Positions 1 to 7,996 of a stretch of 48,428 bases of DNA are shown here, piece after piece; position 1 is the stretch's first letter; the number at the start of each line of letters is the position of its first letter. Source of the stretch: Rhodothermaceae bacterium Tc-Br11_B2g6_7 (lineage in GTDB: Bacteria > Bacteroidota > Rhodothermia > Rhodothermales > Salinibacteraceae); the NCBI GenBank assembly GCA_001564055.1, contig LKNB01000019.1, positions 1 through 48,428 of the forward strand, written 5' to 3'. The translations under genes and the position numbers were made by a program. The notes under the pieces are model-generated. The model had not been told where the DNA came from. It saw nothing but the letters and a program-made list of their open reading frames with translations, and ran no database searches.

Positions 1-921
1 GGCGGCCGCCGCTGTAATCTCCGTTCCGGCTTCGTACATAAAGCCGACGCTTCCCGAAACCAGCAGCAGCGCCACGAAGCCACGGGCGATGCGGGCGTGC
101 CATTTCTTGCCGACCAGCGCGTACATCACGTGCCCACCATCCAGCTGCCCTACCGGGAGCAGGTTAAGCGCTGTAAAGAAGAGGCCCAGCCACCCAGCGA
201 AGAGGTACGGGTAGTGGTACATCTCGTACATAGGCGGCACGTCCTGGAAGAACTGCGTCAGCATCCAGTAGAGCGGCGTTTGCCCCACCACCAGGCGCAT
301 CCCGCCCATGGGGTCGTCCTCAGGCAACGGTGGCATTTCATCGGGGAACGTGCCGAACTCACGGATATGATCGATCACCTCATCGTGCCCCGCCAGGTCA
401 AACATGTACGAGGGCGGCGGCAGCGTAAACAGACCGTACAGCAGCACCCCAACGGCCACCACAAAGCCTGCCAGGGGGCCGGCCGCGCCTACATCGAACA
501 GCTTTTTAAGGCTTGGGATGGGCTCCCGAATGCGTATGACGGCGCCAAACGTCCCAATCGGGTTGAGCACCGGGAAGGGGATGTAATACGGCAGTGAGGT
601 CGCAATCCCGTGGTACTTGGCGGCAAAGTAGTGGCCAAACTCGTGTACCGTGAGGAAGAGGAGCAGCGATCCGCCGAAGCGCAGCCCGTCGAGTAGCATG
701 GTCCGTGTAAACTCCATGCCAAGCAGCGTGAAGAGGGCCGCCTCGGTCTCGTATAGATCGAACCGCCCCGTCATCTGAATACCGGCAAAGACCGTCGAGG
801 CCAGCGTGGCGACAAAAAGCAGCAGGTGCAGCCAGTACCGGTCCTTCGCCTTGGGTTTACGTCGCCGCGGCGGCGACTGACTCCGCTCGTGAAAGTCTGG
901 CGGCTCGTTGCGAGGTTCCAC
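1..921 (-). CDS. Site-2 protease family (M50) membrane metalloprotease, C-terminus beyond window
   Basis: Intramembrane zinc metalloprotease of the M50/site-2 protease family, expected in the inner membrane and cutting membrane-embedded substrates. The reading frame runs off the left edge after about 307 residues. After a basic, proline-rich cytoplasmic N-terminus (about residues 1-35) there is a first hydrophobic segment (about 38-58), then the zinc motif HEFGH near residue 93 and a conserved LDGGH near residue 261, the usual third-ligand region. Hydrophobic stretches surround both. No internal PDZ domain is evident, so it is closer to the FtsH-independent S2P group than to RseP. The start is uncertain: I chose GTG at 921; TTG at 933 is an alternative, and neither has a convincing ribosome-binding site. 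It lies 142 bp downstream of the aminotransferase gene on the same strand. The family call is firm; the substrate is unknown. Confidence 0.85.
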   Translation of the reverse strand, partial: MEPRNEPPDFHERSQSPPRRRKPKAKDRYWLHLLLFVATLASTVFAGIQMTGRFDLYETEAALFTLLGMEFTRTMLLDGLRFGGSLLLFLTVHEFGHYFAAKYHGIATSLPYYIPFPVLNPIGTFGAVIRIREPIPSLKKLFDVGAAGPLAGFVVAVGVLLYGLFTLPPPSYMFDLAGHDEVIDHIREFGTFPDEMPPLPEDDPMGGMRLVVGQTPLYWMLTQFFQDVPPMYEMYHYPYLFAGWLGLFFTALNLLPVGQLDGGHVMYALVGKKWHARIARGFVALLLVSGSVGFMYEAGTEITAAAA

Positions 922-1063
922 AGAGATGGGCAATTCCAGAAAAGAGTGAACCCGTGGGGGTCCAAAAGAAGCGAACGTCCAAACGTAGCCTCTGCCCCGA
1001 AGGTTCAAGGCCCAACAGGGTGGTTACGTCGAGTTGTGGTAGCTCTCTGCCCGGACGCTGATG

Positions 1064-2275
1064 CTACGAAAGCTGTCCCAGTGCTGCCGTCATGCGGTCG
1101 AGAGCTTCCGTAAGCGCCTCCGTGCCAGTCGCATAGGAAAGACGCATCCCGCTGGGCATCCCGAAGGCCTCGCCGTGGACGGTGGCCACGTAGTGCTCCT
1201 CCAGCAGGTAGAGGCAGAGGGCCTCGCTGGAGTCGATGGCCTGCCCGCCGGGCGTCGTCGTTCCATGGAAGGCCGACACATCGGGGAAGACGTAGAAGGC
1301 ACCTTCCGGCTGCGGACAGGCGACTCCATCGATCGCGTGCAGCCGCTCGAGCACAAGGTCACGCCGCTGAGAGAACGCCTCCACCATTTCGCGTACGGGC
1401 GCAAGATCCATGGTGAGCGCGGCCACCCCGGCTTTCTGGGAGATGCTACTGGGGGCAGACGTAAACTGGCTCTGGATCTTAGCTGCTGCGTCGGCAATAG
1501 GATGCGGCGCGGCCAGGTAGCCGAGGCGCCAGCCCGTCATGGCAAACCCTTTGGAGAAGCCGTTCACCGTGATGGTACGCTCGGCCATACCGGGCAGCGA
1601 AGCAAAAGCGACGTGGTCGGTGCCATACGTCACGTACTCGTAGATCTCATCCGATACGATGAAGACCTGCGGATGCCGCTCCAGCACCTCCGCCAGGGCC
1701 TCCAACTCGGCCTGCGTATACACCGCCCCCGTGGGATTCGACGGCGAGCAGTGCACCAACAGCCGCGTGCGTGGCGTGAGGGCCGCCTCCAGCCGCTCGG
1801 GCGTTAGCTTGTAGCCGTCCTCCACCGTAGTGGGGACCGTCACCGGCTCTCCGCCGGCCATGCGTACCATCTCGGGATAGCTTACCCAGTAAGGCGCTGG
1901 AATCAGCACCTCATCGCCCGGCCGTACGAGCGCGTTCATGGTAAGCGCCAGCGACTGCTTGGCGCCATTAGAGCAGACGATCTGGCCAGGATCGTACGTC
2001 AGATGGTTGTCGTGCTGAAGCTTGGCCGCGATAGCCTCACGTAGTTCCGGCATACCTGTGTTCTGCGTGTAGCGCGTATAGCCGTCGCGGATGGCCTGGA
2101 TGCCAGCCGCGGCAATGGGTTGCGGCGTATCGAAGTCGGGCTCTCCCGCACTCAGGCTAATGACCGGGTGCCCCGCCCGGCGCAGTTCTTTCGCCTTGGC
2201 CGACATAGCCAGCGTGGCCGAGGGCTGCATGGCTTCGATGCGCGGATTAAAGGAAATAGCAGCGGTAGCAGACAT
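1064..2275 (-). CDS. aspC: Aspartate/aromatic aminotransferase, class I PLP-dependent
   Basis: Fold-type I aminotransferase that moves an amino group between aspartate (or a related amino acid) and 2-oxoglutarate using pyridoxal phosphate, in the cytoplasm. The 403-residue product has the family's usual length. Visible motifs are the N-terminal SAGEPDFDTP (about 42-51), the SPSNPTG segment with Asn180, the cofactor-contacting Asp209 in SDEIYE, the PLP-binding Lys242 in NGFSKGFAMTGWR, and the substrate-carboxylate Arg in the GWRLGY and C-terminal MRLSYA segments. The ATG at 2275 is chosen because homology begins there; the longer open frame upstream runs into coaD and is not coding. The order rsmD-coaD-aspC-protease on one strand suggests co-transcription. 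Subfamily I-gamma aspartate aminotransferase is most likely; prephenate or other specificity cannot be excluded. Confidence 0.93.
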   Translation of the reverse strand: MSATAAISFNPRIEAMQPSATLAMSAKAKELRRAGHPVISLSAGEPDFDTPQPIAAAGIQAIRDGYTRYTQNTGMPELREAIAAKLQHDNHLTYDPGQIVCSNGAKQSLALTMNALVRPGDEVLIPAPYWVSYPEMVRMAGGEPVTVPTTVEDGYKLTPERLEAALTPRTRLLVHCSPSNPTGAVYTQAELEALAEVLERHPQVFIVSDEIYEYVTYGTDHVAFASLPGMAERTITVNGFSKGFAMTGWRLGYLAAPHPIADAAAKIQSQFTSAPSSISQKAGVAALTMDLAPVREMVEAFSQRRDLVLERLHAIDGVACPQPEGAFYVFPDVSAFHGTTTPGGQAIDSSEALCLYLLEEHYVATVHGEAFGMPSGMRLSYATGTEALTEALDRMTAALGQLS

Positions 2276-2348
2276 AAGGCGGCGGATGAGGGTGACAGTA
2301 AAGGGCTGTGGTGGCGTGGAAGCCGGTGTGATGACATACGCGATGGGA

Positions 2349-2846
2349 CTAATCGGCAGCCTTTCTCTTCTGGGCGAGCGCCTCCACCACAGGGGGCGGC
2401 ACGAAGGCCGAGAGGTCGCCGCCCCAGCGGTGCACATCACGCACGACGGTGGCGCTAATCATGGCGTGCTGTTCGGATGTCATCAGAAACACCGTTTCAA
2501 GGTCGGGGTGCAGCTTGTGATTCGCAAACGCCATCCGAAACTCGTAGTCGAAATCACTAACCTGTCGCAGTCCGCGCACAAGCGCTGTGGCGTTCCGCTC
2601 ACGAGCCCGATCCACCAGCAGCCCTTCAAACGCCGCGACGCTGACCCGGTCCAGGTGTGCCGTGCATTCCTTAACCAGGGTGCACCGCTCATCGATCGCC
2701 AGCAGTGTGTTCTTGCTGGAGTTGACGGCGACCGTGACTTCTACCTGATCAAACAGGCGCAGGGCGCGCTCCAGGATGTCAAGGTGGCCATTGGTAAATG
2801 GGTCAAACGTGCCAGGCAGCAAGGCGAGGCGAGGAGCAGCGGGCAT
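2349..2846 (-). CDS. coaD: Phosphopantetheine adenylyltransferase
   Basis: Fourth step of coenzyme A synthesis: transfers AMP from ATP to 4'-phosphopantetheine to give dephospho-CoA; cytoplasmic, usually a hexamer. At 165 residues it has the normal family length. The nucleotidyltransferase signature GTFDPFTNGH (residues 12-21, with the TxGH histidine that binds the ATP phosphates) is complete, and the C-terminal ISATVVRDV segment corresponds to the family's ISSTxVR motif. The gene starts 15 bp after the stop of rsmD, a pairing common in bacteria, and lies 73 bp before aspC. Confidence 0.96.
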   Translation of the reverse strand: MPAAPRLALLPGTFDPFTNGHLDILERALRLFDQVEVTVAVNSSKNTLLAIDERCTLVKECTAHLDRVSVAAFEGLLVDRARERNATALVRGLRQVSDFDYEFRMAFANHKLHPDLETVFLMTSEQHAMISATVVRDVHRWGGDLSAFVPPPVVEALAQKRKAAD

Positions 2847-2861
2847 GTGCGAGAGGGAGGA

Positions 2862-3455
2862 TCAGGATGTGGAAGAAGCCGGAGAAGCGTCGGAGGGCGC
2901 TGCGTCTGCGCGCTCGGCCAGCAACGGGCAAAAGATGGTGACGACCGTGCGGCCGTATTTCCGGCTCGTATCCAGCGCTGGATGGTCATCGAAGAAGATG
3001 CGCGTATCGTGCTCCAGAATGAACAGCCCGTTGGGCGTGAGGTGCGGCAGGGCCAGATCCGGCAGGTCGGCCAGGCCTTCGTACTCATACGGTGGGTCGG
3101 CGAAGATAACGCTGAAGGGCGGACCGGTGTACTTCCGCAGGTACGGGGCGGCCTTTGTCTTCACCATGGCCGTCTGGTCGGCTACGCCCAGCGCCTCCGC
3201 GTTCTGCTGCGCATACGCCAGCACCTTGGGGGCGGACTCCACAAAGGTGGCATGCGCGGCGCCACGGCTAATGGCCTCCAGCCCGAGCGCACCCGTGCCC
3301 GCAAAGAGATCCAGCACGAACGTGTCGTGTAGGTCCAGCCGGCTATAAATCATGTTGAAGATCGCTTCCCGGGCCCGGTCGGTGGTAGGCCGTGTGAGGT
3401 GGCCCTGGGGGGAACGCAGCGTCTGACGCTGCAATCGTCCTCCGATGATGCGCAT
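2862..3455 (-). CDS. rsmD: 16S rRNA (guanine966-N2)-methyltransferase
   Basis: S-adenosylmethionine-dependent methyltransferase acting on G966 of 16S rRNA during 30S assembly. The 197-residue product begins with the family-typical MRIIGG and has TRPTTDRAREAIF (about 21-33), the SAM-binding VLDLFAGTGALGLEA (47-61) and the catalytic motif IV DPPY (120-123). The last 15 residues are a Ser/Ala-rich tail without counterpart in the core fold. First gene of the rsmD-coaD pair. On the upstream side, 190 bp separate it from the beta-barrel gene, including a long hairpin at 3570-3604. Confidence 0.94.
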   Translation of the reverse strand: MRIIGGRLQRQTLRSPQGHLTRPTTDRAREAIFNMIYSRLDLHDTFVLDLFAGTGALGLEAISRGAAHATFVESAPKVLAYAQQNAEALGVADQTAMVKTKAAPYLRKYTGPPFSVIFADPPYEYEGLADLPDLALPHLTPNGLFILEHDTRIFFDDHPALDTSRKYGRTVVTIFCPLLAERADAAPSDASPASSTS

Positions 3456-3569
3456 GGCGTAGCGGGGTCAGTGATGCAGAATGCTATACTAAAGGGTTCG
3501 CACAAACGAACCGCTACACCTGCGGTTCAGGGGACAACGTACAGCGCCTGCTGGATGGCCATTACCAGA

Positions 3570-3604
3570 GGAAGCCGCTGTGGCGCGATCGCCCAGCGGC
3601 TTCC
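3570..3604 (-). terminator. Long-stem hairpin between barrel gene and rsmD
   Basis: Left arm GGAAGCCGCTG (3570-3580) is perfectly complementary to CAGCGGCTTCC (3594-3604). Inside it, GGCG (3582-3585) pairs with CGCC (3590-3593) around a CGAT loop, with one bulged T at 3581. That makes about 15 bp. It sits 42 bp after the stop of the minus-strand beta-barrel gene, so a transcription terminator or mRNA 3'-end stabiliser is likely. No clear U-tract follows on the minus strand, so intrinsic termination is not certain. Confidence 0.55.
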
Positions 3605-3645
3605 CATGATCCTGGTGGATCGTGACGGCTACGGCGGGCGCACCC

Positions 3646-4251
3646 TTAGAAGCGGACGCCAAGCCGCAGCATAAAGCTATTGAGGCGCTCACCGCCGGGT
3701 TCTGCCTCAAGGCCGGCAAACTCAAAGCCATCGGTGAAGCGCGAGATGCCAACCTTGTAGAGCAGCTCAGGCATGAGGGTCAGCGACACCGTCGGGATGC
3801 TGATTTCAGTACCCAGGCCCACGTTACCGGCGATGTTCAGATTCTCAAACGATTCGCCCTCCTCCCGAGCCAGCTGAAAAACTGGACCGACCGTCAGATA
3901 CGGCCGCACGATGGGCAGCGTGGCCAACCGGAAGCGCACATCAATGGGCAGCTCGAACATGTCGATGTCGACGTTGCTCTCCGCGTCTTCCCCCCTAAAG
4001 GTGCCTACATCCATGTAATACAGCCCCGGCCGCACAGCCGCCGGTCCCAGCGTGAGGTCATAAAAAAGCCCGACATGGAAGCCTGTGGCATTTTCGAAGC
4101 GGCCCTCGTCGGAGCCCGGGCTGATATCGCCAATGTCATTGAAGTTGGCTCCTGCGGCCACGCCGAGCTGAGCGTTCGCGGGAGTCGCGTGCCAGAGCAA
4201 CCCGAAGAGAATAAAGAAAAAAGCGATGCTAAACGTATGGATTCGCGTCAT
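3646..4251 (-). CDS. Outer-membrane beta-barrel protein (PorT/OmpX-like)
   Basis: A 201-residue secreted protein predicted to form a small outer-membrane barrel. The first 27 residues are a signal peptide (MTRIHT, hydrophobic run, then ATPANA before QLGVAAG). The rest alternates short amphipathic strands and turns: GFHVGLFYDL, RPGLYYM, ELPIDVRFRL, PYLTVGPVFQLA, and so on. It ends in LRLGVRF, with the C-terminal aromatic residue typical of barrel-assembly substrates. This is the pattern of the porin-family 'outer membrane beta-barrel' group common in Bacteroidota. ATG 4251 is chosen because the signal peptide starts there; the much longer open frame upstream is antisense to bshA. No ligand can be inferred. 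Confidence 0.82.
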   Translation of the reverse strand: MTRIHTFSIAFFFILFGLLWHATPANAQLGVAAGANFNDIGDISPGSDEGRFENATGFHVGLFYDLTLGPAAVRPGLYYMDVGTFRGEDAESNVDIDMFELPIDVRFRLATLPIVRPYLTVGPVFQLAREEGESFENLNIAGNVGLGTEISIPTVSLTLMPELLYKVGISRFTDGFEFAGLEAEPGGERLNSFMLRLGVRF

Positions 4252-4482
4252 GAGCGGGAGAACCAAAAGATAAACAGATAATGAATGTAGCGAGTGGATT
4301 GAACTGCGGATTGAGGCCGCACTGCAAGATGCTGGATGTGGAGCTCTCATGCAAGGAAGCCGCTGCGGGCGCCCGGTACGTAACATTGCTACGTAACAAG
4401 GCCGTGGCCCATGCACAAAGCAGAGCGAGCAACCAACCGGTACATCACTGGTACGTGCGATACCTATCGGGGGAGCGGTCTC
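4252..4482. promoter_or_regulatory. Divergent promoter region (barrel gene / bshA) with TACGTAAC direct repeat
   Basis: Non-coding gap between two divergent genes. It contains the 8-bp direct repeat TACGTAAC at 4377-4384 and 4390-4397 (13-bp period), each copy including the palindrome TACGTA. Spacing and repetition suit a regulator-binding site, but no -10/-35 elements can be assigned with confidence. The barrel gene (minus) and bshA (plus) must both be transcribed out of this stretch. Confidence 0.35.
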
Positions 4483-4527
4483 ATGCACGGTACCCCTGCT
4501 TCTTTTGTTGACCCTGCCAAAATTGTT

Positions 4528-5673
4528 ATGAAGATCGGTATTACCTGCTACCCCGTCTATGGCGGGAGCGGCGTCGTGGCCACCGAACTGGGCAAAGCCC
4601 TGGCCGTCCGCGGCCACGAGATTCATTTCATTGCCTACTCCCTGCCCTTCCGCCTCAGCAACGTCACGGGCAACATCTTCTTCCACGAGGTCAACATTAG
4701 CAGCTACCCGCTCTTCGAGTACCCGCCCTACTCGCTGGCGCTGACCAGCAAGATGGTGGACGTGGCGAAGTACGAAGGGCTTGATCTCCTGCACGTGCAC
4801 TACGCCATCCCCCATGCCACCAGTGCGGTGCTCGCCCAGCAGATTCTGCAACAGCAGCAGCTGGACGTGCCGGTCATCACCACGCTCCACGGTACGGACA
4901 TCACCATTGTGGGCCAGGACCCCTCTTTTCGCCCCGTCGTCAACTACTCGATCAACCAATCGGAAGGCGTGACGGCCGTCTCGGAATACCTTCGGGAGGA
5001 GACCTATGCGCACTTCGACGTCGAGAAGGACATCGAGGTGATTCCTAATTTCATCAATACGGACGAGTTTTACCGCTCCGATAAAGACTACTTCCGCCGC
5101 GCCCTTTGCCCCAATGGCGAAAAGGTACTGATCCACGTCTCCAACTTCCGCCCGGTGAAGCGTGCGCAGGACGTGGTGCGGGTGTTGCATCAGCTGCGGC
5201 AGGACGACTTGCCTGTGAAGCTGCTTTTGGTAGGCGACGGACCTGATCGGATGCCGTCGGAACACCTTGCGCGCGAACTGGGCGTGCAGGATGATGTGCG
5301 CTTCCTTGGGAAGCAGGACCCCATCATGGAGATTCTCTCCGTGGCGGATGTCTTCCTTATGCCGAGCGGATCCGAGACGTTCGGGCTTGCCGGGCTGGAG
5401 GCCATGGCCTGCGAAGTGCCCGTCGTCTGCAGCGACATTGGAGGCCTGCCGGAGCTCGTACAACAGGGCGAAAGCGGCTTCCTTTGCGAGCTGGGCAACG
5501 TCGAGGAGATGACGGCGCGCACCCGGGAGCTCATCACGGATGAGGCGCTGCACAAGCGGATGGCAGCGGCTGCGCGTGCGCGGGCGCACGACTTTGATAC
5601 CACCCGCATTGTGCCACAATACGAAGACTACTACGAGGCTATGCTCTCCGAAGGCGTACCTGCTTCCGGTTAA
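4528..5673 (+). CDS. bshA: N-acetyl-alpha-D-glucosaminyl L-malate synthase (bacillithiol pathway)
   Basis: GT4-family glycosyltransferase making GlcNAc-malate from UDP-GlcNAc and L-malate, the first step of bacillithiol (low-molecular-weight thiol) synthesis. The 381-residue protein starts with MKIGITCYPVYGGSGVVATELG, essentially the BshA N-terminus, followed by GHEIHFI and SLPFRL. Later come HVHYAIPHA, TLHGTDITIVG (about 115-125) and the GT4 nucleotide-sugar motif SGSETFGLAGLEAMACEVPVV (about 281-301) with the conserved E-x7-E. I place the start at ATG 4528, where homology begins. ATG 4483, in frame, has the better ribosome-binding site (GGGGAG 7 nt upstream) and would add 15 residues. bshB and bshC are not in the window. 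Confidence 0.92.
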   Translation: MKIGITCYPVYGGSGVVATELGKALAVRGHEIHFIAYSLPFRLSNVTGNIFFHEVNISSYPLFEYPPYSLALTSKMVDVAKYEGLDLLHVHYAIPHATSAVLAQQILQQQQLDVPVITTLHGTDITIVGQDPSFRPVVNYSINQSEGVTAVSEYLREETYAHFDVEKDIEVIPNFINTDEFYRSDKDYFRRALCPNGEKVLIHVSNFRPVKRAQDVVRVLHQLRQDDLPVKLLLVGDGPDRMPSEHLARELGVQDDVRFLGKQDPIMEILSVADVFLMPSGSETFGLAGLEAMACEVPVVCSDIGGLPELVQQGESGFLCELGNVEEMTARTRELITDEALHKRMAAAARARAHDFDTTRIVPQYEDYYEAMLSEGVPASG

Positions 5674-5724
5674 GCCAGCCCATCAGGTAATGACAGCGAG
5701 GAAACCGGCGCGGCTACATTCGGC

Positions 5725-6390
5725 TCACTTTGGCGCTGGCACGCCCGGTACCTGCCCGGTCAAGAACGGATTGCGCTTCCTCTCCGCCCCAATCGTGGTT
5801 TTCGGTCCGTGCCCGGGGTAGATGGTCACGTCGTCGCCCAGCGGCACCAGCTTATCAAAGATGGATTGCATGAGCTGCGGCATAGAGGTCTGCGGCAACC
5901 CCTCCGTCCGCCCAATGGAGCCCGAAAAGAGCACATCACCAGCGATTGCAAAGCTGTTGGCCTCGTCGTAGAAGGTAATCGAGCCCGGCGAGTGGCCTGG
6001 GGTGTGGAGGACGTCCCAGGTGAATCCGGCGACGCTAAGCGTATCGCCCTCTTCCAGAAACGTATCCGGAAGCGGGGGGCGCTCCAGCGGAAAACCAAAG
6101 CCTTTGGCCTGCTCCTCGGCCCGCGCGATAAAGGGCTCATCTGCCGCATGCATCTGAAACGGGCGCCCAAAATGCTCGGCGAAGAAGGCGCAGCCGAAGA
6201 TGTGGTCGATGTGCGCATGCGTCAGCAGCAGATGCGTCACGTCCAGCTCGTGGCGCTCCAGATAGTCGAGCACGGCCTGCTGCTCCTGCGCCGTGTGCGT
6301 ACCAGGATCGATCAGCGCGGCCTCTCCATCGGCGTGCGCGATGTAGCAGTTGGTCTGAAACGGGTTGAAGGTAAACGACTTCACGGTCAT
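5725..6390 (-). CDS. MBL-fold metallohydrolase, glyoxalase II-like (YcbL type)
   Basis: Binuclear-metal hydrolase of the metallo-beta-lactamase fold, 221 residues. The metal-binding motif THAHIDH is intact, followed by the HTPGHSPGS, AGDVLFSGSIGRTE and YPGHGPKT segments that provide the remaining His/Asp ligands. Length and motif spacing match small glyoxalase II-like enzymes (YcbL/GloB-related) that cleave thioesters. In a bacillithiol-producing organism the natural substrate may be a bacillithiol thioester, but that is inference; the gene is convergent with bshA, not in an operon with it. ATG 6390 (MTVKSFTFNPFQTNCYI) is the conserved family start; the upstream in-frame extension has no homology-like character. 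Confidence 0.88.
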   Translation of the reverse strand: MTVKSFTFNPFQTNCYIAHADGEAALIDPGTHTAQEQQAVLDYLERHELDVTHLLLTHAHIDHIFGCAFFAEHFGRPFQMHAADEPFIARAEEQAKGFGFPLERPPLPDTFLEEGDTLSVAGFTWDVLHTPGHSPGSITFYDEANSFAIAGDVLFSGSIGRTEGLPQTSMPQLMQSIFDKLVPLGDDVTIYPGHGPKTTIGAERKRNPFLTGQVPGVPAPK

Positions 6391-6652
6391 GGACGACGCA
6401 GCCATGAGCAATACGGCCAAGTGCAGGAGGATACGAGGTGCAACAGTCACCGGTACGCGGCCCCGGCGGGAAGGATCTGCCCCGGGCGGTGCGATGGCGC
6501 TCCGTACCCGAAGGTGTGACAACAGCGTTTAGCTTGGCCGCCGCGCCGAACCTGTCTGCCGAGGTGCTCGTTCGGCGCTTTCTGGTACACATAGCTGATT
6601 GTATTGCGGCCCCGCTGGTACCTCCATTGTTGCAGAGCCCGGGCTCCGGCCC

Positions 6653-7981
6653 ATGAACACGCCCTTCTTTTTGCTCTTTTTCCTCTCGGTAACGGCGCTC
6701 GTCCCGTTGCTCATCGACTACTACGTCTACCGCAACTGGCGGCGCTATGTGCAGCACCGGGTTCAGGCACGTCGGGAACCGACCCTGCAGTGGACCCTCC
6801 CGCTGTACCGCGTCACGCTTGTCCTCATGCCGCTGGTGGCCCCGCTCTATTTTGCGCTTTCGAACTGGTACGATGTGGAGCCCAAGTTGCTGCGCTGGGC
6901 GATTATGAGCGCTTGGGGCGTGTACTATGCGCCCAAGGGCCTCATTGCGATCGGGCTTGGGGTGAAGGACAGCATCCGGGGCGTGCAGTGGTTGTTTGCG
7001 TGGTTTCAGGAGCGGCTTGGTGCAGAGGAACCGGTGGGGGCAGGCAATGCCGCTGCGGAGCGGTCCCAGCCCCTTGACCTGAGCGACATGCGCGGCCACA
7101 CCCGGCGCGACTTTCTGCGCGATGTGGGCTGGGGCGCGGCGTCGGTGCCGTTTGTGGTGGTGGGCTATAGTCTGTTCCGCACATTGTACGACTTTCAGGT
7201 GCGACGCGTGGACGTCCCCATTCAAGGGCTGCCTCGGGCGCTGGAGGGCCTCACTATTGCCCAGCTCTCAGACCTCCACGCCGGCTCCTTTTTCAGCGAG
7301 CGCCCCATGCACGATGTGGCCAGGCTCGTGCAGGACTTGCAGCCCGATCTCATCACCCTCACAGGCGATTATGTGAACCGGGATGCGGCCGAACTGGACC
7401 GTATAGCTCCCGCGCTGCAGCAGCTCTCGGCCGAACTGGGCGTCTACGGCTGCCTCGGCAACCACGACCACTACGCGAACGTGGCGGACGTGGAGGCTCG
7501 TGTGCGGGCGCAGACCTCCATCGACCTCCTCGTAAACACGCACCGTACCCTCGAGATTGACGGCGCGCAGCTCCATCTCATGGGTACGGACAACACCGGC
7601 TTCAATCAGCAGTTTGGCGACCTCCATGCTGCCACGGACGGCATGGCGACGAGCGCGCATGGCGACGACGTGCAGGTATTGCTGGCCCACGTACCCACAT
7701 TCTGGGACGAGCGCGTCCGCCCTGACTTCCCTGCCATCGACCTGATGCTCTGCGGCCACACGCACGGCGGGCAGGTCGGGCTGGAAGTAGGCCCGGTGCA
7801 GTGGGGGCTGGCCCGGATCGCCTACGATCGCTGGGCTGGCTGCTACCGCGAGCCCACCACCGGCCATCCTACGCGCAGCGAACAGTTTTTGTACGTCAAC
7901 CGGGGCGTGGGCACCGTTGGGCCGCCGCTTCGTATGGGTATTCGTCCGGAAGTTACCCTGCTCACGCTGCACCGCGCCTGA
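6653..7981 (+). CDS. Membrane-anchored metallophosphoesterase (YkuE-like)
   Basis: Calcineurin-like phosphoesterase, 442 residues. The N-terminal 120 residues hold three or four hydrophobic helices (about 4-24, 50-70, 82-103). A twin-arginine-like TRRDFLR (150-156) then precedes another hydrophobic helix (160-176), as in Bacteroidota homologues where a Tat-type anchor is preceded by a membrane domain. The catalytic domain has all metal motifs: SDLHAG (206-211), GDYVN (238-242), GNHDHY (269-274) and GHTHGG near 379-384. The active site is therefore probably outside the cytoplasm; relatives are proposed to act on phospholipid headgroups or pyrophosphates. It overlaps or abuts the next gene and is likely co-transcribed with it. 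Substrate unknown. Confidence 0.88.
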   Translation: MNTPFFLLFFLSVTALVPLLIDYYVYRNWRRYVQHRVQARREPTLQWTLPLYRVTLVLMPLVAPLYFALSNWYDVEPKLLRWAIMSAWGVYYAPKGLIAIGLGVKDSIRGVQWLFAWFQERLGAEEPVGAGNAAAERSQPLDLSDMRGHTRRDFLRDVGWGAASVPFVVVGYSLFRTLYDFQVRRVDVPIQGLPRALEGLTIAQLSDLHAGSFFSERPMHDVARLVQDLQPDLITLTGDYVNRDAAELDRIAPALQQLSAELGVYGCLGNHDHYANVADVEARVRAQTSIDLLVNTHRTLEIDGAQLHLMGTDNTGFNQQFGDLHAATDGMATSAHGDDVQVLLAHVPTFWDERVRPDFPAIDLMLCGHTHGGQVGLEVGPVQWGLARIAYDRWAGCYREPTTGHPTRSEQFLYVNRGVGTVGPPLRMGIRPEVTLLTLHRA

Positions 7982-7996
7982 TTGGCTCGCCTTTGC

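Noticed and set aside
2091-3332. 413-residue plus-strand open frame over aspC, coaD and rsmD
   Set aside because: Shadow of three well-supported minus-strand genes.
3646-5619. 657-residue open frame on minus strand spanning barrel gene and antisense of bshA
   Set aside because: Only the last 201 codons encode a protein-like sequence with signal peptide and barrel strands; the rest is the antisense of bshA, an artefact of high G+C.
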